The notes under the pieces: model-generated
The model's database searches: none
The model's input: the letters and a program-made list of their open reading frames with translations, nothing else
Told to the model about the DNA's origin: nothing
Part shown: positions 54,049-64,000 of the stretch, piece after piece
How the letters are laid out: every line of letters starts with the position of its first letter
Position numbering within the stretch: position 1 is the stretch's first letter
Program-made: the position numbers and the translations under genes
Assembly: GCA_949126835.1 (NCBI GenBank)
Contig: CASBPS010000124.1
Coordinates: 198,501 to 262,500 of the forward strand
Origin: Anisus vortex
Taxonomy: Eukaryota > Mollusca > Gastropoda > Planorbidae
DNA: 64,000 nt
Direction of reading: 5' to 3'

Positions 54049-55155
54049 CATAGGTTCTCAACCTTTTTTGGCTCATTGCCCCCTTTTACATTTTGTTCCG
54101 CTCACCGCTCCGCAACTTAATTTTAATTAAACATAAATAGGCCTATAATTAATTCTAAAACAAATTTATTTGTATTATTAATTTTATAAACATAGAAGAC
54201 TTATTTAATAACACTATATCTATATCATGTAGGCCTAATTTCTGTAATTATTAATTATAAATGCACAAAACATTTAATACAGGAAATGTTTATTTACAAC
54301 TCTTTAACGTAAATTATTTTAATCCTCTAATAATTAAATCTTGTTTTGAATACCATAATGTTGAATGCATATAAAGAAAAAAAAGTAATAATTGTAATAT
54401 TACAAAACATTACTTTTTGGGCATCACTTTTGAATAAAATGTGGAAACATTTGTTAATAAAACTTAAAAGGGAGATAACTAACCCGTTACATTTGAGCTA
54501 ATATTTCTGTATTTTTTTTTCTTTTATAAAAAAATTATTGGCTTACATTTATAACTCTGAAATGATCAAACTGTAAAAAGTATTTAATTTGAAAATTATA
54601 TAAATATTATATGACTAAAGAATGTATATGTATATTTTTAAGCATTACAGTAACTACCCAGTTTGTATAATTACTCCGAATCTATATCGTTTAATGATAA
54701 GAAGAGACTCTTCACAAAAATGAAATAAAGGACATCTCGGTAAAACTGAGATCAAAATATCTTTAATATTAGCATATGTTAGGACGACAGTGATCAATCA
54801 GCAGGGTTGAGAGTCCGGTGAACCAACAATAGGACCAGACGGCCGCAAAAAATATTTGCCAAATACTGACCCCTAATTCATCAAAAAGTCTTTGCGATTC
54901 CTATTTCTTATTAGTTTAGTAATGTGTATGCCTAATGTTGGGGGATATCAGATAGATAGCAGCACTTGCGTTTACATCATATTTCATCCAAAAACTATTC
55001 GATTCAAATAGCTGAGGTGTTAAAATATATCAGGTACGTTTGAATCGCCCCCTTGCCTTTCACCGCCCCCCAATCGCCCCCGGGAAAATTCAGCGCCCCC
55101 CTAAAGCCTCTCACCGCCCCCCGGGGTGCGACAACGCCCCCTTTGAAAACCTATG
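54049..55155. mobile_element. Non-autonomous inverted-repeat element H
   Basis: Left end CATAGGTTCTCAA and right end TTGAAAACCTATG are inverted repeats (12 of 13). Next to each lie CCCCC/GGGGG-rich blocks (GCCCCCTTTTAC at left; several CGCCCCC at 55050-55140). AT-rich interior with no ORF. The terminal sequence style resembles non-autonomous hAT elements, but no clear 8-bp duplication is seen. Confidence 0.6.
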
Positions 55156-57240
55156 ATATAGACTATGGTGCTAAGAATAAATGTCCAAATAAGTGTGCCA
55201 ATTACAATATGTTTTATTTATCATATTGATAAATATCACAGTTATGATGTATTTTATTTTCTCTCATGCAATTTATAAACTTAAAAATCGGAGGTGAAAA
55301 GGCCTTCTAGGTAAAGTGGGATTAGCCTAGGGCCTCTTCACATCTAAATCCGGCCCTGTAAACAGTATGTTAAAATAGTGTACACTATTACATGAGAAGG
55401 CTTAATGTTTTAACTAACAATATTTTTTAAAATTCCTACTAGATATCCTAGGATCAAACACGAGTAAAACTGTATCAAAATGTATAATGGAAAAGAACCT
55501 ATTGAAAATCAGGAGGATAATTATTTGAACAAACGCAAGTCACTTAACTATGGAGACAGTGTATGTACATCTTATATATACTATTAAAGACTACAGAGTT
55601 TGTATATATTATAATTATTTTACTTTCCTTACGACATCGTAGTTGTATATGTAGGGTAAACAACTCTATTATTACACTATTATGTTTTAATATTTATTGT
55701 TCTTATACCATAAACCAAATATTTGTTAATGGTGCATTATATATTGAAACCTAAAATTGTGCTTTGCTAATTGGAAGAAAAATGTCATTTAATTTTCCAA
55801 CAAGTAAACCTATTAATCATACCACAACGATATGGATCTAAATCTAGCCAATTTCACTGAATTTCAGCAATAATAGTCTCAACTTTAGGTTGGCAAGCGT
55901 TTTACGTCACTTCTCGTCTGCAAATTGCGGGCTGGCAAACGATTCTTTTATCAGCAGCTAGCTGTCGTTTATAGTTAAATCTAATAAATAGTCTATACTC
56001 TATACAGTTAAAAAAATATCACGAAATTTCATGTAGCAATATTATTAACATGTGCATTTGTGTTATTGTAGGCCATAATAGTCTGAATTAAGTATATACT
56101 TACTGCTTGCTTTATTATAGTTTTTGGATTAGTCTGACGTAGGCTTAAACTGGCTTAAACTTAGGTCTCGGCTTAGTTTGTGTCTTGAGATTTCAAATAG
56201 TCTAATTTCAAGGATAAATTTAGATTTAATCCTACACTAAATATTAGAAGCAGTCTTTTTATATGATAAGCTTATATTTAAAATATAGACTATAATAATA
56301 ATTTAATATTTTTATGTAATATTTATAATTATACTAATTTTAGCCAGGCCAAAACCAAAATGAATAGATTAGACTAATTAGATTAGAGTGATTACATAGT
56401 TAGGGCTAGGCTATTTATTTTAATTAACTGGTTATGATAATGTAGTTGTAGGCCTAGGTCCTAACTTTAAACTTATATTTGTAACTTGAAAACACAATTT
56501 ATATTATAATCAATAATATATTAATTACATTTATATTATTATATATTATATTTTTTATGTAATAGCCTATATTTTTAGAAGACATATCTATCATTGTAGC
56601 ATTAAATAAAATACAACTTAACTTCTAAATTATTAAAATGAATAATAATGAATTGAATTATTATGCCTAGCAGAAGTATCCTACTAGACTACTAGAATAA
56701 GCCTAAATTTAAAACTTATATTGGTCGTGGTCCTTGTAATTATCATAAATGCATTAAGGGCCAACATAAAATATTTATTTTTATATTTCTTATTGTTTTG
56801 ATTATGTTTCAGTTTTTACTGAAAATTTTACCTTAAAGTTCCATTCTGAAAGAATTTTATTTTTATTAATTTTCAGCCCTCTATTATGTCATGTTTTAAG
56901 AATTTTCACCATAATCTTCATCAATTTAATTTTGCCAATGTTTAATAAAAAAAATTTTTTACCCAACATTAATTCAATAAGTCATAACAAAGTAAATCAA
57001 CATTTTTCGTTCATCATAATTATAATATCTGGTTTAAATCAACTAATAAACTTGGGATGTTATAATCTTTACTAATAAATAAACATTTGTAATATATAAG
57101 CTTGTGATGTTTAAAATACGTTTCCTGGTGCTTAAAATATTATAATATTTCAAGTGTAAAAAAAATAATATTATTTTTGTTTGTATTTTACATTTATAAC
57201 TATTTGGTATTCAGTAATGGGTCATGATGACCTAGCCGGA
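55156..57240. other. Unassigned AT-rich DNA
   Basis: No supported gene. A segment at about 55285-55358 ending ATCTAAATCCGGCCCTG looks like one terminus of another hAT-type repeat (CAGGGCCGGATTT reversed), with no partner found. Confidence 0.4.
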
Positions 57241-57242
57241 AC

Positions 57243-57880
57243 ATGTTTGATTGGCTAATGGAAGGTCTTGCGGCAACACGTTTGATTGGCTAATGGAAGT
57301 GTTACAGTTCAGTTTATTTACTGCAACATGATTTTATACAGTGATTTGATTTGATTTAGTTTTTCCCTGAATAACTAAACAGTAGTGAAGTGTGCAAAAT
57401 AAGTAAGCAAGAAAAGCATGATTTTGTATGAGTGATCCAGAGTTGACAAGGGAGATAATATCAGGGTGAAAGATTAGTACATGTTAGATCCTTGAGATAG
57501 AAGGTTGATTTTTATATAATAAGCTGTTGAGCTAAATGCGTTTAATGCTTAAATTGATTCAAGTCTAAAGTGAGACTTTGAATAATTTTGAATAAATATA
57601 TAATATTTTCAAGAGCTAGTTAAAGTGCTCGAGTGAGAAGTATTATATTAAGATATTTTGAAGACATTTATTATTGAAGATATTGTAAGACAATTGTAAC
57701 TTGTGTGAATTATATTATTGTGCTTCGTTTACTGATGTTTTGTATAGTAATAAACTTTCGTCTGAACCAGATCTAATATGTGCTCAAGTCTATGCTACTT
57801 AGTATTCTATAACAATATCACAAACAATACGTTAGCAGGTAGGTCTTGCCGCAACACGTTTGATTGGCTAATGAAAGGTC
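57243..57880 (+). repeat. Three dispersed copies of a TTTGATTGGCTAATG repeat
   Basis: Copies at about 57246, 57281 and 57859. Two carry the same context (CTTGC[C/G]GCAACACG upstream). Each contains ATTGG, an inverted CCAAT motif, so they could act as promoter elements for the gene downstream, or simply be duplicated repeat DNA. The stretch between copies has no gene. Confidence 0.55.
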
Positions 57881-58361
57881 CTTGAGGTTTAAATCCTGGT
57901 AAAAGCTAGGATTTATTTCTTAGTCTGGAAGAAGTAATTGGGCCTACCCAGCTCTGATGTAGTTGTAGAAAAAGAAAGGCAACTTAACATTCTGGTGGCC
58001 ACAAAATCCCCTATAATGATGTGGCAAAATGAACCGGTGAACGCCACTTCACCAACAGTAAGGATTCACTTGCTCCAATGCGATTACTTTTATTTCACTA
58101 ATAAAACAAGTAAGATCATTATTCTAATAATTATTATAATTTTATTGGAAAATTTTTAAGCTTTATTCTTTTTCTGTTTACATACTGATTCAAGTTTTAA
58201 AGAAAAACAATAAATATGGGTACAAAATGTTAAAGGTAATTTAACAAAATTAAATTGATACTGTAATTATATATACATTCAAATATGAATGTATAATAAA
58301 TTCTATTATTGTTGTATTTAAACTGTCTATAACCAAATTATCAATCAAACTTGTATTTCAG

Positions 58362-58427
58362 AAAATCCTATTGATGTAACAAATCAATATGATGTCCAGT
58401 CACTTGGTGATAGAGATGAACTCATTG
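58362..58427 (+). CDS. Probable small upstream exon of the peptidase-like gene
   Basis: Preceded by TTGTATTTCAG and followed by GTAAGT. It is 66 bases, phase 1 at both ends, and encodes an acidic segment (NPIDVTNQYDVQSLG). Its symmetric phase and acidic content match the next small exon. Confidence 0.55.
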
Positions 58428-58787
58428 GTAAGTATTGTCTGTTTTGTTGTCATTCTTTTTTTTCTCACAGAGGTGACAACATTCAAAGTAATCCACTAAG
58501 AGGTCATATATTATTTTTTAGCTAGACAGAAGACAACTACCAAGAAATTAAAATATTTCTTTAGCCCTGACCGCCATCAGTGTAAAAATGTCTGTAATTC
58601 TCTTTCACCAGTTTTTCTCCAATACAGACATAGACAGTGATCACAACTTAGTTTGACAATATTATTGACTGGAAATAGTTTTATAATTTTAATCATGCAT
58701 CGAATATAATCATATAAGTTGTAATATTGTTGTTTGATTAAAATACATTTGTACAAATACAACATGTTTACATTTCAAATTGTCCAG

Positions 58788-58838
58788 ATATTGTCACTGA
58801 CCAAAGTGATGACCAGTCAGCTGATAATGAACATATTG
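58788..58838 (+). CDS. Probable small upstream exon of the peptidase-like gene
   Basis: 51 bases between TGTCCAG and GTTAGT, phase 1 at both ends, encoding DIVTDQSDDQSADNEHI, similar in composition to the previous exon. It splices in frame to the acceptor at 59066. A further 30-base candidate at 59001-59030 would need a 36-base intron and is doubtful. Confidence 0.5.
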
Positions 58839-59066
58839 GTTAGTATTGTTCTATCTTAATGTACATGTCTTAAACTACTGGATACAATTTATACATGTAT
58901 ATTTTAAGTATAACATATTAAAAGAAAGAATGTTTGTATTTTACTTTATTTTTACCTACAATTAACTCAACTTTTTACCTGATTGTATTTACCTGTACAG
59001 GAGATCATGAAACACAGCTGTTCGAAACAAGTGAGGCAGATTCACATAAATTTTAATACCTTACAG

Positions 59067-59956
59067 GCTGTACAAAGAATCCAGGTTATAAAGAGTTTAT
59101 ACCTGTTGGAACATTATCATTAAAACATCTACCTGAAGGTCATCGTGACAATGATTTGTATGAATACATCAAGTTTTCAGCTGACCTGACAGTTAGAGTA
59201 GCTGTTAGAAAGACCTATCCAGACAGACCTAAGGTTTGGCCAAAGACAAATGTTCCATATCCTTTTTACAACATGAGAAAATCAACAAACTTGAGGACAG
59301 GAATTGGAAGGATGGAGCATGTGTTGAAATTCACATATGGAGTAAATCAATATGGATATATACATTTGAACAAATTGAGAAACTGTTGGTGTAAAAATTG
59401 TGAAGGTTCAGACTCACACAGCAATGTGTGGTGGGAGTTTCATGTGGCTACAGCCACACATGTGGTGTTTGATGACATTGAGGCAAGCCACACGTCCTTG
59501 ATATTATTTTATGATTGAGATGATAGTCCAGTGGTCAGTGTTGATAAGGTCAGTGTTGTTGATGTAAACATTGAGTATGACAGGTGTTGGTTGCAATGTG
59601 TGACATGTGACAAAAATGTAGGAAATAAACTGGAGGAAATGTGAAAACATTATGTTGATGTCTGGTTGAAAGTCAGGAATAAATACCAGAAATCTAGAGA
59701 TGTCGTCAAGCTGACGTTTATAGTGTCACATTCTCATGGCTGTTCTAAGCAGGTCAGTGTTGGTCAATGGAAGGACAAATACCAGGTGGGTGATGACTTA
59801 AATAAGTTTACCTATACAACATGTACATGTCCAGGAAGTAGTGGAGCCTTTGTCCACTGTGTGGGTTACAAGACTTCAGGGTGGGCTTACCTTGTCCATA
59901 GTGGAAGTTTAAAGTCTGGACTTAATCAAAGTGGGGTTGGTAGTGTCTATAATTGA
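59067..59956 (+). pseudogene. Trypsin-like serine-peptidase family gene, two in-frame TGA stops
   Basis: Acceptor CCTTACAG at 59066 joins in phase 1 to CTKNPGYKEFIPVG. A single frame continues to TGA at 59954-59956, interrupted by TGA at 59516-59518 and at about 59642. Motifs: LRNCWCKNCEGSDSH (paired Cys), ATATHVVFDD (His of a trypsin-like site), VSHSHGCSKQVSVG and CTCPGSSGAFV (Ser nucleophile motif GSSG), then a conserved VHSG segment. I recognise this as a lineage-expanded family of uncharacterised peptidase-like proteins in bivalves and relatives. The stops suggest a pseudogene; the rest of the frame is clean, so decay is recent or only one allele is affected. Confidence 0.7.
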
Positions 59957-59981
59957 GTTCTGTTCTTTTGTGTATTTAGAT

Positions 59982-60755
59982 TAGGGATGTTAAAACCGGT
60001 TTGTTTTTAAAACCGGTCTTCGGTTCTATGAAACCGGTTTAAAACCGGATTTCGGTCCCCCCCCCAGACCAGAAAAGCCAAATGTACCTAGTTTTGTAGG
60101 TATATTTGAAAAATAGTTCAAAAGTTAATTATTGTTTGCAGGACATTCAAGGGGTTAATTTGTGTGAATGCATTATAATTTTTTATACTTTACCATTAAA
60201 TTCTTTAGAACTAATAAAAATCTGGGCTAATTGATTAAAACCGATAATAGTTTTAAATAGTGATAATCTAATTTCCGATTATCTTTGGCCATAATACTAA
60301 GAAGCATTTGAAGAGGATGACGATGTTAATCCATGAGGCTTCGTGTGCAGGTGCGTACGCAATCCTGTGGTACTTCCACCGCTCCAGCCTATCTCCTGGG
60401 AACATAGTTTACACTGAGACATCGTTAAAGAATTGCTTTCAAAGATGAGCCAAAAAGTAAAAAAGATTCATGTTAATTGTAACTGTAATTTAGCATTTGG
60501 TTTGATGTTGTTTGAAGCGCAAACCATAGTTGGTATTTGGGAAAAAAGAAACACAATATCTAAAACTAAATAGTGTTAGCAAGGCATTTAAAGAATTGTT
60601 TTGTGCGAATCCAACATTATTTATTAAACTTATTTCCATCTGAACAAAAAGAAAAGGGTTGCTACCAACAAACAGAAATCCGATTTTGAAAATCAAAACC
60701 GGTTTTCAGTTTCAAAACCGGAATCCGTTATTCCGGTTATTGTTTAACATCCCTA
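59982..60755 (-). mobile_element. hAT-like relic F2
   Basis: Terminal inverted repeat TAGGGATGTTAAA / TTTAACATCCCTA (perfect over 13 bases). The 8-bp flanks ATTTAGAT (59974-59981) and ATTTATAT (60756-60763) match at 7 of 8, the hAT target size. Many AACCGGTTT motifs lie within about 90 bp of each end. Only a BED-finger exon remains inside. It is the same family as F1, in the opposite orientation. Confidence 0.85.
60297..60422 (-). pseudogene. BED zinc-finger fragment in F2
   Basis: A 41-codon frame starting ATGTCTCAG, with CKLC, GGSTTGLRTHLHT and a Ser run as in F1, then a stop. The final His of the finger is shifted by a Pro-His swap (TKPH). Confidence 0.72.
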
Positions 60756-60756
60756 A

Positions 60757-61204
60757 TTTATATGTAAACATACAACATGGGTATGTTTAATAACTTTTTA
60801 TATCATGTTAATTTCTCTTGATAATCAACTTACAAATATATTCTTTCTTTATATCACATCTATAAATCTATTTATATTTAATTTAGTTTAAATTAGATTT
60901 ATATTTGTTTTTCTTTATTTTGTTATAAATTGAAAAAAAAAAATTTTGGACTTGTAAAATGAAATAAAAATTGTGTAAACATTTTTCTTTGTGAATGTAA
61001 ACATTTTTTTAGTTTTTCATTAATAAACTTTATACATGAATCTCTTTATATCTTTGTTGTATTTATTTATAAATGAATTTATTTATTGTGTCAATGTTTT
61101 AGTATGAAATGTTAGTTTTGTCTTCTATGGATACAAGTTTATCTATCGGCAATTCACTTCTTATGTCTAGCATTGGTTGTAAAGTTTATTTGTAATAAAT
61201 AAAC
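60757..61204. other. AT-rich spacer
   Basis: No gene. Contains several AATAAA motifs (for example near 60963 and 61021) that could serve as polyadenylation signals for the upstream gene. Confidence 0.4.
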
Positions 61205-61746
61205 TATATCAACTATACAGTAAACACTATTTAAAGTTTTAGTAATGCTATATACAATCAATTATACAGTGATCAATATTAAAATATCAGTAATGCTATA
61301 TACAATCAACTATACAGTAAACAATATTAAAGTTTCAATAATGCTATATACAATCAACTATACAGTACTAAATATTAAAGTTACAGTATTGCTATATACA
61401 ATCAACTATACAGTAAACAATATTAAAGTTACAGTAATGCTATATACAATCAACTATACAGTGATCAATATTAAAATTAATTACAGTAATGTTATATACA
61501 ATCAACTATACAGTAAACAATATAAAGGTTTCTGTAATGCTATATACAATCAACTATACAGTAAACAATATTAAAGTTTCAGAAATGCTATATACAATCA
61601 ACTATACAGTGATCAATATTAAAATTACAGTAATGCTATATACAATCAACTATACAATAAACAATATTAAAGTTTCAGTAATGCTATATACAATCAACTA
61701 TACAGTAAACAATATTAAAGTTTCAGAAATGCTATATACAATCAAT
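61205..61746. repeat. 48-bp minisatellite, about 11 copies
   Basis: The unit begins AGTAATGCTATATACAATCA and ends AAACAATATTAAAGTTTC. Two alternating variants occur (CAGTAAACAATA and CAGTGATCAATA), giving a rough higher-order pattern. The open frame through it (MLYTINYTV repeats) exists only because 48 is divisible by three. Confidence 0.95.
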
Positions 61747-62319
61747 TATTGCTATTCTTTCCTTACTTCTGACTTATTCTTTCTCTTAGCTTTGAATTAA
61801 TTTATTAAGTAAGGAAATAAAGAACAGAAATAAGCAACTGTAAAAACAAATTAGTTTAATAATACAAAAATACTTAGACATTTTATAGATACAAATATTT
61901 TCAAAAAGTTTGTCTTGGAAATATTTCTTTTTACTCCACGTACTGTTAAGTATTAAAATATTTTACAACACAATTATTTATTTTTAAACATTTACATAGT
62001 AAAAAAAAAATTTTTTAACCGCCCGGGTGCCAACCATCCCACTGCATGCCGATGTCGTGGTGTGCCACGTAACATGGTACTGTATTCTTTCTTCCCGATT
62101 GGCATTCAGGTATGGAAAGGTTGCCTGAACAAAACAAAATAAACAGTAACTTAACATCATTTAAAACATTAATAAAAATGCAAGACTAGACTCGGACCAC
62201 GGATAAGGTAGAACGCAATAAACTTCTTTATAGAAGGAGCGTCTGTAATATATAAGATAAGTCAACTGCGTAATTTCCATTGTGGAGTAAGAAAATAGGT
62301 TCATAGATTTTGTTTGTTA
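61747..62319. other. Unassigned DNA
   Basis: No gene. A GC-richer patch at about 62020-62060 (CCGCCCGGGTGCC) is followed by ordinary AT-rich DNA. Confidence 0.35.
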
Positions 62320-62520
62320 TCACAAAGTAAGTTTAGATGTGATAGTTGGAGTAAGATAAATAGTACATAATCATTGCTTGTTGTCACATAGTAAGTTCAG
62401 CCGTGATAGTTAGAGTAAGATAAATAGTACAAAGACATTGCTTGTTGTTACAAAGTAAGTTCAGCTGTGATAGTTGAAGTAATATAAATAGTACATAGTC
62501 ATTGCTTGTTGTCACAAGCT
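62320..62520. repeat. About 64-bp minisatellite, 3 copies
   Basis: The unit contains CATTGCTTGTTGTCACA, AGTAAGTTCAGC and GTGATAGTT, then AGTAAGATAAATAGTACA. Copies diverge by a few bases. Confidence 0.9.
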
Positions 62521-62540
62521 AAAGTCAACACAACTGCCAA

Positions 62541-64000
62541 CTTTTCTCTGTCTCTTTATACTTATATCTCTCTATATCCATATTTCTCCCTATCTCTGCC
62601 TACTTCTCTCTGTCTCTTATACTTCTAACTCTCTATATCCATCTTTCTTCCTATCTTTGCCTACTTCTCTCTTTCTCTTTATACTTCTATCTCTCTATAT
62701 TCCTCTTTCTCCCTATCTCTGCCTACTTCTCTCTGTCTCTTTATACTTCTAACTCTCTATATCCATCTTTCTCCCTATCTCTGCCTACTTCTCTCTGTCT
62801 CTTGTTACGAATATCGGTCATAGAGGAATGACGTAATAGGGCATTGACCTCTTAACAAGTGCGTATTAGAGTCCAAGGTTTTATCCTTTCTGCTCTGAGG
62901 GCAGTTTAAATAAAATAATTTGTCCAACCCCGTGGAAATTGGAGGATAATTCTGGATCGCAGTATTCTATAGAGCAGGAGATTAAAATGCGTACCGGTAT
63001 TAAGACCCTGTAGAACCTTCGATATAAGTTTTCTTTGCAAAGTTCCTACCTCTTTAAAGTTCGTTCAGTTTGAAAGTTTGTAGAGAGAAGTCGCTATATT
63101 GATACTTGTATATTATATGAAATTCTATGAAACTCTTATGTTGCCATCAGTTGATGCATTTATTTATCGTTTATATTGAGTCTACAATTTAAATAAAATT
63201 GTTTATTCAACAACTGGAGTTGTTTGATCTGTCATTGTTGAGAAAGGTGTTGAGGATAATTATACCGAATATAACTACATTACTGCAAAGACCTGTCAGT
63301 CAAGGAACCCCTAGCTTGGGCTACAGATTAGCAGAATCTAGAGACTTCTAATAAAGATACAAATATACATTGAATCCGATTTAACGAGTCGTAATAATAG
63401 GCATCCTAGTGACAGTCCATAACACTCTTTATACTTCTATCTCTCTATATCCCTCTTTCTCCCTATCTCTGCCTACTTCTCTCTTTCTCTTTATACTTCT
63501 ATCTCTCTATATCCATCTTTCTCCCTATCTCTGCCTACTCCTCTCTGTTTCTTTATACTTCTCTCTCTCTATGTCCCTCTTTCTCCCTATCTCTGCATAC
63601 TTCTCTCTGTCTCTTTAAACTTAGATCTCTATATCCATCTTTCTCCCTATCTCTGCATACTTCTATCTATCTTTATACTTTTAACTCTCTATATCCATTT
63701 TTCTCCTTATCTCTGCCTACTTCTCTCTGTTTATACTTCTATCTCTTTATATCTCTCTTTCTCCCTATCTCTGCCTACTTCTGTCTTTCTCTTTATACTT
63801 CTTTCTCTCTATATTCTTATTTCTCACTATCTCTGCCTACCTCTCTCTTTCTCTATACTTCTATCACTCTATATTCATCTTTCTCTCTATCTCTGCTTAC
63901 TTCTCTCTGTCTCTTTATACTTCTATCTCTCTATATCCATCTTTCTCCCTATCTCTGCCTACTCCTCTCTGTTTCTTTATACTTCTCTCTCTCTATGTCC
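62541..64000. repeat. 62-bp pyrimidine-rich satellite array (split by a solo LTR, runs off the window)
   Basis: The unit contains CTCTGCCTACTTCTCTCTG, TCTTTATACTTCTATCTCTC and TATATCCATCTTTCTCCCTAT. It occupies 62541-62802 and 63425-64000 and continues past the end. Almost all C/T on this strand, so it could form triplex or other non-B DNA. Confidence 0.95.
62803..63424 (-). mobile_element. Solo LTR of the A/B family in the satellite array
   Basis: 622 bp, TGTTACGAATATC to CATAACA, reverse of the A and B LTRs. Exact 4-bp duplication CTCT at 62799-62802 and 63425-63428. Diverged at many positions from A, so an older insertion. Confidence 0.93.

Noticed and set aside
59516..59644. Selenocysteine readthrough at the two TGA codons
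   Set aside because: No SECIS-like element recognised and neither site is expected to hold Cys/Sec in this family.
61245..61800. Open frames of MLYTINYTV repeats
   Set aside because: Product of a 48-bp tandem repeat whose length is a multiple of three; no start context or family support.
63409..63618. Leu/Ser-rich 69-codon frame resembling a membrane protein
   Set aside because: Lies in a C/T-rich satellite and partly in a solo LTR; hydrophobicity comes from base composition.

Overview
This is an AT-rich eukaryotic window made almost entirely of mobile elements, many inserted inside one another. No ribosomal RNA, no functional tRNA, no CRISPR array and no bacterial gene organisation is visible. 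The organism looks like an invertebrate animal, probably a marine lophotrochozoan and perhaps a mollusc. The grounds are abundant minisatellites, AGGCCT-rich intergenic DNA, a tRNA-derived SINE, a mixture of LINE, hAT and Ty3/Gypsy elements, and one serine-peptidase-like gene of a type I associate with bivalves and their relatives. The taxonomic reading is inference.

Layout, left to right. 1-2323: unassigned DNA and (TA)n. 2324-6652: truncated LTR element C' (minus strand) whose LTR holds a solo LTR of a second family. 6742-7305: two minisatellites. 7759-17068: a possible outer inverted-repeat element containing a repeat unit P, which holds a LINE, which holds the nearly pristine LTR element A (8933-15301). 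17380-20250: SINE, LINE fragment, hAT relic F1 and an LTR scrap. 20250-25340: unassigned. 25345-27330: broken CACTA/EnSpm-like transposase. 27451-28028: 72-bp minisatellite with a 216-bp higher-order period. 28221-32577: foldback element E with long inverted repeats. 32643-52960: one broken hAT/BED transposase gene (minus strand) split by LTR element B (33486-39684) and LTR element C (40265-52549), with LTR element D (44032-50826) inside C. 54049-55155: small inverted-repeat element H. 58362-59956: serine-peptidase-like gene or pseudogene. 59982-60755: hAT relic F2. 61205-64000: minisatellites and a further solo LTR.

The most interesting theme is the LTR elements. D carries gag, protease, integrase, then reverse transcriptase and RNase H. 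That integrase-before-RT order is the one known from Gmr1-like Ty3/Gypsy elements. C and C' have Gag, protease and integrase but both stop where RT would begin. A and B have Gag, protease and the same internally deleted integrase, fused to a short hydrophobic tail. Each truncated form is present in two separate insertions, and A has LTRs that differ at one of 623 positions, so RT-less forms appear to have kept transposing, presumably with an RT supplied in trans. Exact 4-bp target duplications are visible for A, B, C and both solo LTRs, which makes the insertion history readable.
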